From: Aliiroseovarius sp. S1339
Lineage (GTDB): Bacteria > Pseudomonadota > Alphaproteobacteria > Rhodobacterales > Rhodobacteraceae
Reading direction: 5' to 3'
Assembly: GCF_023195695.1 (NCBI RefSeq)
Contig: NZ_JALPQG010000001.1
Span: 248,001 to 312,000, forward strand
DNA length: 64,000 bases
The notes under the pieces are model-generated. The model worked only from the letters and a program-made list of their open reading frames with translations, had not been told where the DNA came from and searched no databases. The position numbers and the translations under genes are program-made. This document shows, piece after piece, positions 56,607-64,000 of the stretch (position 1 is the stretch's first letter; every line of letters begins with the position of its first letter).

Positions 56607-58463
56607 ATGCTTAGAATTTCAGACATCACATATTCCATCTCTGGTCGCACCTTGGTTGAAAACGCCTCGGTGACCATTCCGACGGGCCACAAGGTGGGCC
56701 TGGTGGGGCGCAACGGCTCTGGCAAAACGACGCTGTTTCGGATCATTCGCGGCGAGATGGGGTTGGACACGGGCGAGGTTTCGCTTCCCAAGGGTTGGAA
56801 AATTGGCGGGGTCAGCCAAGAAGTGCCCGGCAACGAGGTCTCATTGATCGACACGGTTTTGCGGGCAGATACGGAACGCGAAGCTCTGATGACGGAAGCC
56901 GAAACGGCCACTGATCCGACCCGCATCGCCGAGGTTCAGACCCGCCTGTCTGACATTGACGCGTGGTCGGCCGAGGCGCGCGCGGCCTCGATCCTGAAGG
57001 GGCTTGGCTTTACCCATGACGAACAGCAAATGCCCTGCTCGGCGTTTTCCGGCGGGTGGCGCATGCGTGTGGCACTGGCGGCGGTGCTGTTTTCCGAGCC
57101 TGACCTGCTGCTGCTGGACGAACCGACCAACTATCTGGATTTGGAAGGCGCGCTGTGGCTTGAGGCTTATCTGGTCAGATACCCCCACACGGTGCTGATC
57201 GTCTCGCACGACCGTGAGCTGCTCAACCGATCGGTGGGCGGCATTCTGCATCTCGAAGACAAGGGGCTGATCTATTACACCGGAACGTATGACATGTTCG
57301 CCAAACAGCGGGCACAGAAACGTGCCCTTCTGGCGTCCGCGGCCAAGAAACAAGACGCGCAGCGTGCGCATTTGCAGGCGTTTGTGGATCGCTTCAAGGC
57401 CAAGGCATCAAAGGCGAAGCAGGCGCAATCGCGCGTGAAAGCGCTGGAACGAATGGAAACCATTCGCGCGCCGGAAGATGCCGCGCGTACCGTGTTCACC
57501 TTCCCCAAACCCGAAGAGCTTCCGCCCCCCATCATCGCGACCGAAAACGCGGCTGTGGGCTATGGCGACACCGTTGTTCTGCGCAATCTGAACCTGCGCA
57601 TTGATCAAGACGACCGCATCGCGCTGCTTGGGCGCAACGGCGAAGGGAAATCCACGCTCTCCAAACTGTTGTCGGGTCGATTGGACCTGATGGAGGGCAC
57701 AATGGTGTCCTCGAACAAACTACGCATCGGGTTCTTCGCCCAGCATCAGGTGGAGGAGCTGTATGTCGACGAAACGCCCCTGCAACACCTGATGCGCGAA
57801 CGCGCCGCCGAGGGACAAGCAAAGCTGCGCGCCCGTCTGGCGGGGTTCGGTCTGGGACCGGATCAGGCCGACACCGAGGTCGGGCGGCTGTCTGGCGGTC
57901 AAAAGGCGCGCCTGTCGCTGTTGTTGGCCACCCTGCCCGCCCCGCATTTGCTGATCCTTGATGAACCGACCAACCACTTGGACATTGAAAGCCGCGAAGC
58001 GCTGGTCGAAGCGCTGACCGCCTATAGCGGTGCGGTGATTTTGGTCAGCCACGACATGCATTTGCTGTCCATGGTGGCGGATCGCCTGTGGTTGGTGAAA
58101 AACGGGCATGTCGCCCCCTACGAGGAAGACCTGCAGGCTTATCGTAAGATGCTTCTTGCCACGGATGAGGATAAGAAACCGCCCAAGGCAAAAGCCCCCA
58201 AGCCGAAACCGAAACGCGCCGACCGGGACACCATCCTTGCCCTGCGCGCCGATTTGCGCAAAGCGGAGGCACGGGTCGAAAAGCTGGAAGCGATGCGCGA
58301 CAAGCTGGATGCCAAGCTGGGCGACCCAGAACTTTACGAGCCCGAGCGAAAAGACGAAGTTGTGGTTTGGCAAAAGAAACACGCCGAGGTTCACGAGGCG
58401 CTGGATCGCGCCGAAGAACTGTGGCTTCGCGCGCAGGATAAGCTAGAGAGAGCAGAGGGTTAA
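56607..58463 (+). CDS. ABC-F-family ATPase (YheS/Uup-like)
   Basis: A cytoplasmic translation-associated ATPase of about 618 residues. Domain 1 has Walker A GRNGSGKTT, signature FSGGWRMRVALA and LDEPTNYLDLEG. The ABC-F linker is a charged helix pair (KAKASKAKQAQSRVKALERM). Domain 2 has GRNGEGKST, LSGGQKARLSLL and LDEPTNHLDIES, and the C-terminus is a long charged coiled coil (RADLRKAEARVEKLEAMRDK). No membrane segments. The ATG at 56607 fits the domain start, but 56598 is also possible. It diverges from ndk. Confidence 0.9.
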   Translation: MLRISDITYSISGRTLVENASVTIPTGHKVGLVGRNGSGKTTLFRIIRGEMGLDTGEVSLPKGWKIGGVSQEVPGNEVSLIDTVLRADTEREALMTEAETATDPTRIAEVQTRLSDIDAWSAEARAASILKGLGFTHDEQQMPCSAFSGGWRMRVALAAVLFSEPDLLLLDEPTNYLDLEGALWLEAYLVRYPHTVLIVSHDRELLNRSVGGILHLEDKGLIYYTGTYDMFAKQRAQKRALLASAAKKQDAQRAHLQAFVDRFKAKASKAKQAQSRVKALERMETIRAPEDAARTVFTFPKPEELPPPIIATENAAVGYGDTVVLRNLNLRIDQDDRIALLGRNGEGKSTLSKLLSGRLDLMEGTMVSSNKLRIGFFAQHQVEELYVDETPLQHLMRERAAEGQAKLRARLAGFGLGPDQADTEVGRLSGGQKARLSLLLATLPAPHLLILDEPTNHLDIESREALVEALTAYSGAVILVSHDMHLLSMVADRLWLVKNGHVAPYEEDLQAYRKMLLATDEDKKPPKAKAPKPKPKRADRDTILALRADLRKAEARVEKLEAMRDKLDAKLGDPELYEPERKDEVVVWQKKHAEVHEALDRAEELWLRAQDKLERAEG

Positions 58464-58465
58464 GC

Positions 58466-59089
58466 ATGGAACTTGACCTCTTCGTGCCCGCTTTTGTTAC
58501 CCTGTTCGTGGTAATGGACCCAATTGGCATTTCACCTTTATTCATGGCGCTGACGCAAGGCAAGACGACGTCGCAGAGGCGCGCCATCGCGCTCAGGGCC
58601 TGCACCATTTCAGCCCTGATCCTAACGCTGTTCGCGTTTCTGGGCGAAGGGGTGCTGAACTTCCTTGGCATCTCGATGCCCGCATTTCGGATCTCCGGCG
58701 GCATTCTGCTTTTGCTGACCGCACTGGACATGTTGTTTGAACGGCGCACCCAACGACGCAAGGACCAGTCCGAGGAAGGCGTGGCCAGCGATGATGATCC
58801 ATCCGTGTTTCCGCTGGCAATGCCCCTGATCGCTGGCCCCGGCTCGATTGCCACGGTGATCTTGCTGTCAGGTCAGGGCGACGGGCTGGCAGGTGTCGGG
58901 TTGGCATTGGCGGTCATGGCACTGGTGCTTCTGATCGCCTTCATCCTGTTTAACGCGGCGTCGCTACTGGAACGGCTGTTGCGCGAAACGGGGATCAAAG
59001 TGGTGACCCGGCTGTTGGGCATGCTTCTGGCCGCCTTGGCGGTTCAGTTCGTGCTGGAAGGATTGCGTGACTTTGGTCTGATGGGCTGA
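58466..59089 (+). CDS. MarC-family integral membrane protein
   Basis: A 207-residue protein with six hydrophobic helices. It has the MarC/UPF0056 signature FVTLFVVMDPIGISPLFMAL and VFPLAMPLIAGPGSIATVIL with the typical buried glycine-proline motifs. Two bases separate it from the ABC-F stop, so it is probably co-transcribed. MarC itself is not an antibiotic efflux pump as once thought; its substrate is unknown. The loop at about 90-115 (RRTQRRKDQSEEGVASDDD) is unusually charged. Confidence 0.88.
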   Translation: MELDLFVPAFVTLFVVMDPIGISPLFMALTQGKTTSQRRAIALRACTISALILTLFAFLGEGVLNFLGISMPAFRISGGILLLLTALDMLFERRTQRRKDQSEEGVASDDDPSVFPLAMPLIAGPGSIATVILLSGQGDGLAGVGLALAVMALVLLIAFILFNAASLLERLLRETGIKVVTRLLGMLLAALAVQFVLEGLRDFGLMG

Positions 59090-59164
59090 CACGCGGCGCA
59101 TTGCCCCGATGACAAGCGCTGGCGGGCTTCCTATATCTTCTTGGTAAGGGTTTTGGAGTTTAGG

Positions 59165-59752
59165 ATGACCGGCGACGACTATGCACGTATTGCCTATTTA
59201 ACACTGCTATTGGCGGCAATCGGCGGGTATTTCATTGCCGAAAACCGCAAGAATATCGGTCAAACCTTCCGCCACGCCCTGATCTGGGCACTGATTTTCG
59301 TCGGCGCGTTGGCGGGTGTCGGGCTGTGGCAGGACATTCGAAACGACATCACACCGCGTCAAAACGTTGTGCAGGAAACCGGACAGATTGAGCTTCCGCG
59401 CGCGCGTGACGGCCATTTCTATGCCACCTTATTGATGAACGGCCAGCCCATCGAATTCGTCGTCGATACCGGCGCCAGCCAGATCGTTCTGACGAAAGAG
59501 GACGCTTTGAAGGCCGGTGTTCAAATGAACGCGCTGCGCTTCTTTGGCCGCGCGATGAGCGCAAATGGCCCGGTGCGCACAGCCCCCGCCCGCATCGCGC
59601 GTGTTGATTTTCTGGGCATCGAGGATTTCGGCGTCGAAGTCTGGGTAAATGACGGCGAAATGCCGGGATCACTGCTGGGCAACGACTATCTGCAACGGTT
59701 TGAAAAGATCGAGATTGAGCGGGACAGGCTGATCCTAACGCGCGGCGATTGA
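59165..59752 (+). CDS. Membrane-anchored retropepsin-like aspartic protease (TIGR02281 type)
   Basis: A 195-residue protein with two N-terminal hydrophobic segments (AYLTLLLAAIGGYFIAE and HALIWALIFVGALAGVGLW) and a periplasmic aspartic protease domain. The active motif is EFVVDTGASQIVL, with the flap GRAMSANGPVRTA and the DYLQRFEKIEIERD end. As in retroviral proteases a dimer is needed. The ATG at 59165 has GGAG upstream. It is a conserved alphaproteobacterial family without a known substrate. Confidence 0.86.
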   Translation: MTGDDYARIAYLTLLLAAIGGYFIAENRKNIGQTFRHALIWALIFVGALAGVGLWQDIRNDITPRQNVVQETGQIELPRARDGHFYATLLMNGQPIEFVVDTGASQIVLTKEDALKAGVQMNALRFFGRAMSANGPVRTAPARIARVDFLGIEDFGVEVWVNDGEMPGSLLGNDYLQRFEKIEIERDRLILTRGD

Positions 59753-59767
59753 CGTCTGGCCCGAAAT

Positions 59768-60313
59768 TTAGTCTTCGCTTTCTGCACCTTGCGTGCTGAC
59801 CTTCATTTCCCAGCGGCCGCTTTCCTGGCTCCAGTACTTCGCGGTACACCCTGCTGCGACAACTTCTTTCCATTGCGATCTGGCATGGGCGACGGCGTCG
59901 GGGTCGTTGCCGTCAAACAGGATGCTGACGCGGGTCAGCGTTGTCATTTCTTCTCGACTTACCGACGCCCCATCGACCGAGATCAGGGCGTTGGCTGCAT
60001 TGGGTGTTCCTTTGGGTATCTCAGCGTCAGTTGTCAGCAAAACAGGCTGATCGACCTCATGCAGCCCACCCGCTTTGCCGTGTGGCAGGAACCCGTCATC
60101 CGTGGTGGTCCACAACCGTTCATCCAGCCAGTCGATCCGCTTTGCATCTGTTCCCCGGACGCAGACCTTCCAGCCTGCTTCCAGTGATTTTTGCAACAAG
60201 GTTGGCAACGTCGCCTCAAGCGGGCTGCGCGTCATGTGATAGAAAAGGACCTCTCCGCCCGTTTCTGTCGAAGCACCCTGCTCGCTTGAGGTTTCATTTG
60301 CCGTATCCGCCAT
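59768..60313 (-). CDS. holC: DNA polymerase III subunit chi
   Basis: A 181-residue chi subunit that links the clamp loader to single-strand binding protein. It shows EVLFYHMTRSPLEATLPTLL, GWKVCVRGTDAKRIDWLDER, LWTTTDDGFLPHGKAGG, then the Rossmann-like end (TRVSILFDGNDPDAVAHARS). The N-terminal 20 and C-terminal 20 residues are acidic extensions beyond the usual core. It follows pepA by four bases, the standard pepA-holC arrangement. Confidence 0.88.
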   Translation of the reverse strand: MADTANETSSEQGASTETGGEVLFYHMTRSPLEATLPTLLQKSLEAGWKVCVRGTDAKRIDWLDERLWTTTDDGFLPHGKAGGLHEVDQPVLLTTDAEIPKGTPNAANALISVDGASVSREEMTTLTRVSILFDGNDPDAVAHARSQWKEVVAAGCTAKYWSQESGRWEMKVSTQGAESED

Positions 60314-60317
60314 CCCA

Positions 60318-61793
60318 TCAGGCCTCGAACATGTCCTGAACCAGACGGTTCAACGCCAATACACCCCAGCCGGTCGCCCCTTTCGGGTGCAATGGTCCGT
60401 CTTGGTCCACCTGTGCGGTGCCCGCGATATCAAGGTGGATCCAGGGCTGGCCGTCTTTCACGAAGCGACCAAGGAATTGGGCGGCGGTGATGGACCCTGC
60501 GGGACGACCGCCGACATTCTTCATGTCCGCCTTGTGCGACTTGATCAGTTGGTCATAGCCGGGGCCCATCGGCATCCGCCACGCGCCTTCACCTTCTGCC
60601 TTTGCAGCGTCCAGAAGCCCGTCACAAAGCGTGTCGTCGTTCGAGAAGACGCCGGTGTTTTCATGGCCCAAACCGATCACGATCGCACCGGTTAGCGTTG
60701 CAAGATCAATCATCCCAGCCGGTTTGTATTCTTCCTGCGCGTACCACATCACGTCACACAGGACGAGCCGACCCTCGGCGTCGGTATTGATCACCTCGAT
60801 CGTGTCGCCCTTCATCGAGGTCACGATGTCGCCGGGCCGCTGAGCGCGCCCGTCCGGCATGTTTTCAACCAGACCGACCAGCCCAACCACGTTGGCCTTG
60901 GCTTTGCGGGTGGCCAGCGTCTTCATGACGCCTGCAACCGTGCCCGCGCCGCCCATATCCATGGTCATATCTTCCATGCCAGCGGCGGGCTTGATGCTGA
61001 TGCCGCCCGTGTCAAACACGACGCCTTTGCCGACCAAGGCAAGCGGGGCCATGTCCTTTTCGCCGCCCATCCATTCCATGACAACCACTTTCGACGGAGC
61101 CTCGGACCCCTGACCGACCGCCAGAAGCGCGCGCATGCCAAGTTTTTCCAGCGCCGCCTCGTCCAGCACTTTGACCTTCAGGCCAAGACCCTTCAGCTCA
61201 ACCAGACGGTCGGCAAATTCAGTGGTGGTCAGGACGTTGGCAGGCTCGTTCACCAGATCGCGGGCAAAGAAAACACCGTCGCTCTGTGCGGCGATCCGCT
61301 CGCTCGCGCCGTCAAATTGGTCGACCCGCGACACCATGAGTTTCAGGCTGCCCCCACCCGCATCCGCGTCCTTGTCAGACTTATGATCATTGAACGCGTA
61401 GGCACGCAAGATCGCCCCAAGCGCCAGATCATCAGCGTGTTTGACGGGGCCTGCCAAAACCAGAACATCCTTACCGGCCAAATGCTTACCAATGGCACCG
61501 CCCGCCTTGCGCGCAAGATTCAGATCAGCGCGTGGGGCAAGGCGGACGACCTGCACAGCTTCGGCTTTCATGCCCGTCGGAAACGCCAGTTCATGTGCAT
61601 CACCGTCTTTCATCTTCTCGAACGCTTTACTTTCGGCAAAGCGCAACAACGCGCCACGGGTCAGCTTGTTGACTCGGCGTGCTGCCGGATGCAGCTTGCC
61701 CGGCTCGGACAAAACGACCACTACGCGGCCAACATGTTCGCCGATGGGATCAAGGTTTACTTCGCTGAAAACAGGCTGGATCGGGGTCGTCAT
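60318..61793 (-). CDS. pepA: Leucyl aminopeptidase (PepA)
   Basis: A 491-residue M17 zinc/manganese aminopeptidase, forming cytoplasmic hexamers. The metal-binding lysine/aspartate region is in LVGKGVVFDTGGISIKP and DMGGAGTVAG, and the NTDAEGRLVLCD motif holds the catalytic arginine. The N-terminal domain is typical in length. ATG at 61793, with holC downstream. Its promoter region (61794-61925) is shared with the divergent lptF, but no -10/-35 was confidently located. Confidence 0.95.
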   Translation of the reverse strand: MTTPIQPVFSEVNLDPIGEHVGRVVVVLSEPGKLHPAARRVNKLTRGALLRFAESKAFEKMKDGDAHELAFPTGMKAEAVQVVRLAPRADLNLARKAGGAIGKHLAGKDVLVLAGPVKHADDLALGAILRAYAFNDHKSDKDADAGGGSLKLMVSRVDQFDGASERIAAQSDGVFFARDLVNEPANVLTTTEFADRLVELKGLGLKVKVLDEAALEKLGMRALLAVGQGSEAPSKVVVMEWMGGEKDMAPLALVGKGVVFDTGGISIKPAAGMEDMTMDMGGAGTVAGVMKTLATRKAKANVVGLVGLVENMPDGRAQRPGDIVTSMKGDTIEVINTDAEGRLVLCDVMWYAQEEYKPAGMIDLATLTGAIVIGLGHENTGVFSNDDTLCDGLLDAAKAEGEGAWRMPMGPGYDQLIKSHKADMKNVGGRPAGSITAAQFLGRFVKDGQPWIHLDIAGTAQVDQDGPLHPKGATGWGVLALNRLVQDMFEA

Positions 61794-61925
61794 ATGACAT
61801 TCCTTTCAGGCAATCTTTTGCCATTCCTAGCCAGCCACGCCAAGAATGACCAGATAGCAGTTTTCCCCGGCGATGGGATCGGCTAGAAAATGAACCACAA
61901 CATGTTGGGGTTCACCGGGGGTAAC

Positions 61926-63089
61926 GTGGCCAGATTCGACCGCTATATGCTGTCGCAGCTTATTTTGCTGTTTGGCTTTTACGGGCTGGTGCTGGTTTTG
62001 CTTTTTTGGGTGAACCGGGCGGTTAAGCTGTTTGATCAGTTGATTGCCAATGGGCAGACCGCAATGGTGTTTTTGGAATTCTCGGCGATGATTGTGCCCG
62101 GCGTGATCGTCTTTATCATCCCGATTGCGTCGTTCGCGGCAGCGGTTTCGGTGACAAACCGGCTGAATTCGGAAAGTGAGCTTGTGGTGGCGCAGGCCGC
62201 GGGCTTTGGCGCCTTCCGCTTAGCGCGACCTGTTCTGGTCTTCGGTGTGTTCACCGCGCTGTTCATGCTGGTCCTGACCCATGTTCTGGTTCCGATGAGC
62301 CAACTTCGCTTTGCCGAGCGTCAGGCCGAGGTCGCAGAAAACATCACGGCCCGCTTCCTGACCGAAGGCAGTTTTGTGCATCCTGTCGAAGGCGTCACCC
62401 TGTATATTCGCGAGATCAGCGCGGCGGGCGAGCTGAAAGACATCTTCCTGTCGGACGAACGCGATCCGGCACAGAAATATACTTATACCGCGAAAAAAGC
62501 CCTGATCCTGCGCACCGATGCAGGGCCACGTTTGATCATGTTCGATGGTCTGGCGCAGGTCTTGAACAGCAATAGCCAACGTCTGTCGACCACAGGGTTC
62601 AAAAACTTCACCTATGACATCTCGGCCCTTCTGACGGGGCCGATTGGGGGCGACCGCACGGTGACCCAAATTTATACCTCGGAACTGCTGAACCCGCCCG
62701 CCGCCACCCTGACCGAGACGGGTGAAACCCGCGCCGCCCTGCGCGCCGAGGGCCATTTCCGCAACGCTCAGGCATTGTATTCTATTGTCACTGCGATAAC
62801 CGGGTTTTCCATGTTGATCGTCGCGGGGTTCAGCCGATTTGGGCTATGGCGGCAAGTTGTCATGGCGCTTGGCGCGGTTGCGCTATTGCAGACTCTGGAC
62901 AATACGATGCTTGATCTGGCGCGCCGCGCAGATGGCAGCTTGTGGCTTGTCTATGTTGCGACTGTTGTCGGCGCGCTTTTCAATATCGTGGTGCTGAACA
63001 TGGCCAGCCGTCCGTCGCCAAGCGACATGCGCCTGCGCCGACGCACGCTGCGTGAAATGACCCGCTTGCCCGCCGGAGGCACGGTATGA
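61926..63089 (+). CDS. lptF: LPS export ABC transporter permease LptF
   Basis: A permease of the LptB2FG lipopolysaccharide extractor, about 387 residues. It has six helices in an N- and C-terminal set of three, with a beta-jellyroll periplasmic domain between (TLYIREISAAGELKDIFLSD). The GTG at 61926 was preferred because GGGGG precedes it and the translation then starts MARFDRYMLSQLILLFGF as in the family; ATG 61890 would add 12 residues. It overlaps lptG by four bases. Confidence 0.92.
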   Translation: MARFDRYMLSQLILLFGFYGLVLVLLFWVNRAVKLFDQLIANGQTAMVFLEFSAMIVPGVIVFIIPIASFAAAVSVTNRLNSESELVVAQAAGFGAFRLARPVLVFGVFTALFMLVLTHVLVPMSQLRFAERQAEVAENITARFLTEGSFVHPVEGVTLYIREISAAGELKDIFLSDERDPAQKYTYTAKKALILRTDAGPRLIMFDGLAQVLNSNSQRLSTTGFKNFTYDISALLTGPIGGDRTVTQIYTSELLNPPAATLTETGETRAALRAEGHFRNAQALYSIVTAITGFSMLIVAGFSRFGLWRQVVMALGAVALLQTLDNTMLDLARRADGSLWLVYVATVVGALFNIVVLNMASRPSPSDMRLRRRTLREMTRLPAGGTV

Positions 63090-64000
63090 AGCTGCACCTG
63101 TATATCGCGCGCCGGTTCATGTTTGCCTTCCTGACCATGCTGGTCGTACTGGGCATGATCTTCGTGCTGCTGGATATGGTGGAAAGCATGCGTCGGTTCG
63201 ATGCTGCTGCGGTGGGGTTTGGCAACATTCTGGGTCTTACCCTTCTGAATGCCCCGGTGTGGATATATCGCATCCTGCCGCTGATCGTCATTCTGGCGAC
63301 GCTTTGGATGTTTCTGAGCCTGTCGCGCAGCTCGGAAATGGTTGTGACACGCGCCGCGGGCCGGTCAGCCCTGAACACGCTGGTATCGCCTGCACTGGCG
63401 GTGTTTCTTTTTGGCGTGATCGCGGTGGCCGTCGGCAACCCGATCGCGGCTGCAACATCAAAGAAATACGAGCGCATTTCCGCGCAATACAAGGGCACCG
63501 GCGGCTCGGTCCTGTCCATTTCAACCGAAGGGGTTTGGCTTCGGCAGGGCAACGAGGATGGCCAAACGGTGATCCGCGCCGTTCGATCTGATCTGGAGGG
63601 CACCAGCCTGTCGGGCGTTACCTTCTTCTCATTTGCGCCCGACGGCCTTCCCACCCTGCGGATTGAGGCGCAAACCGCCAAACTAGAGCCCGGCCAGTGG
63701 GCGTTGACCAAGGCCAAGGTCTGGGACTTGGAAAACGCCGACAATCCCGAGATGGAGGCCGAAGCTTACGACGAATACCTCGTGTCCTCGAACCTGACAC
63801 AGGACCAGATTCGCGACAGCTTTGGCAAGCCAAGTTCGATTTCGATCTGGGAAATGCCACGTTTTATCCGCCAGTTGGAAGCCGCAGGTTTTTCGGCGCG
63901 CGCGCATCAGGTTTGGTTTCAGATGGAGCTTGCGATGCCGTTTTTCATGGTCGCCATGGTACTGATCGGCGCGGGCTTCACCATGCGCCACACGCGGTTT
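63086..64000 (+). CDS. lptG: LPS export ABC transporter permease LptG, 3' end cut by the window
   Basis: The partner permease to LptF; about 305 residues are visible. It begins MKLHLYIARRFMFAFLTMLV and three N-terminal helices are clear, with SRSSEMVVTRAAGRSALNT as the cytoplasmic coupling loop facing LptB. The beta-jellyroll follows (SISTEGVWLRQG, LRIEAQTAKLEPG). The end (MPFFMVAMVLIGAGFTMR) is the first of the C-terminal helices, so the gene needs roughly another 60 codons beyond 64000. Confidence 0.92.
   Translation, partial: MKLHLYIARRFMFAFLTMLVVLGMIFVLLDMVESMRRFDAAAVGFGNILGLTLLNAPVWIYRILPLIVILATLWMFLSLSRSSEMVVTRAAGRSALNTLVSPALAVFLFGVIAVAVGNPIAAATSKKYERISAQYKGTGGSVLSISTEGVWLRQGNEDGQTVIRAVRSDLEGTSLSGVTFFSFAPDGLPTLRIEAQTAKLEPGQWALTKAKVWDLENADNPEMEAEAYDEYLVSSNLTQDQIRDSFGKPSSISIWEMPRFIRQLEAAGFSARAHQVWFQMELAMPFFMVAMVLIGAGFTMRHTRF

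Overview
The window looks like chromosomal DNA of a GC-rich alphaproteobacterium, most likely Rhodobacterales (Roseobacter group). This is inferred from gene content and order: lptF-lptG divergent from pepA-holC, ndk beside an ABC-F ATPase, a roseobacter-type Hint-domain protein, a TIGR02281-type aspartic protease, and a BMP-family nucleoside ABC transporter. No tRNA, rRNA or CRISPR array was recognised.

Region 1 (1-11.7 kb) looks like a low-oxygen or acetate/pyruvate metabolism block. It holds a membrane-embedded site-2-type protease with a CBS domain (partial), a Crp/Fnr regulator, an operon of an acetyl-CoA-synthetase-like ligase, a fused alpha-beta 2-oxoacid dehydrogenase E1, a lipoyl E2 and a stand-alone acyl carrier protein, then a divergent GerW/DUF2953 operon and PEP synthase. 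FNR-type boxes (TTGAT-N4-ATCAA-like) lie 44-67 bp upstream of the protease, ligase, gerW, ppsA and a distant gene at 17.7 kb. The regulator carries the E-x-x-S-R recognition helix expected to read this box, so it is the natural candidate controller. The DUF2953 gene has an in-frame stop.

Region 2 (11.8-17.8 kb) is a BMP/ABC transporter operon for nucleosides or purines plus two small conserved genes. Region 3 (17.9-24.1 kb) is a patchy accessory stretch: an IS3-family remnant, a Hint-domain protein, a GlxA-type AraC regulator, a frameshifted FAD-linked oxidase and a homocysteine S-methyltransferase-like enzyme.

Region 4 (24.2-45.2 kb) is the most unusual part. A single minus-strand operon of six tightly coupled genes encodes proteins of 286, 3283, 705, 338, about 1271 and 1102 residues. 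The 3283-residue protein ends in a DUF6603-like beta-rich domain and carries internal repeats, and the last gene encodes a probable beta-propeller. None has a recognisable signal peptide, enzyme motif or phage/secretion hallmark. This is the best candidate for an undescribed multi-protein system.

Region 5 (45.3-55.3 kb) encodes an Na+-NQR-type complex (nqrA-F, minus strand) with an unusually short NqrB that lacks the usual covalent-FMN segment, a probable apbE remnant, the small maturation factor nqrM and a two-CBS protein. A five-heme cytochrome c diverges from nqrA, followed by a P1B-type metal ATPase.

Region 6 (55.4-64 kb) is housekeeping: a 49-residue small protein, a TfoX C-terminal-domain protein, ndk, an ABC-F ATPase, a MarC-family protein, an aspartic protease, holC, pepA, lptF and the start of lptG, which runs off the window.
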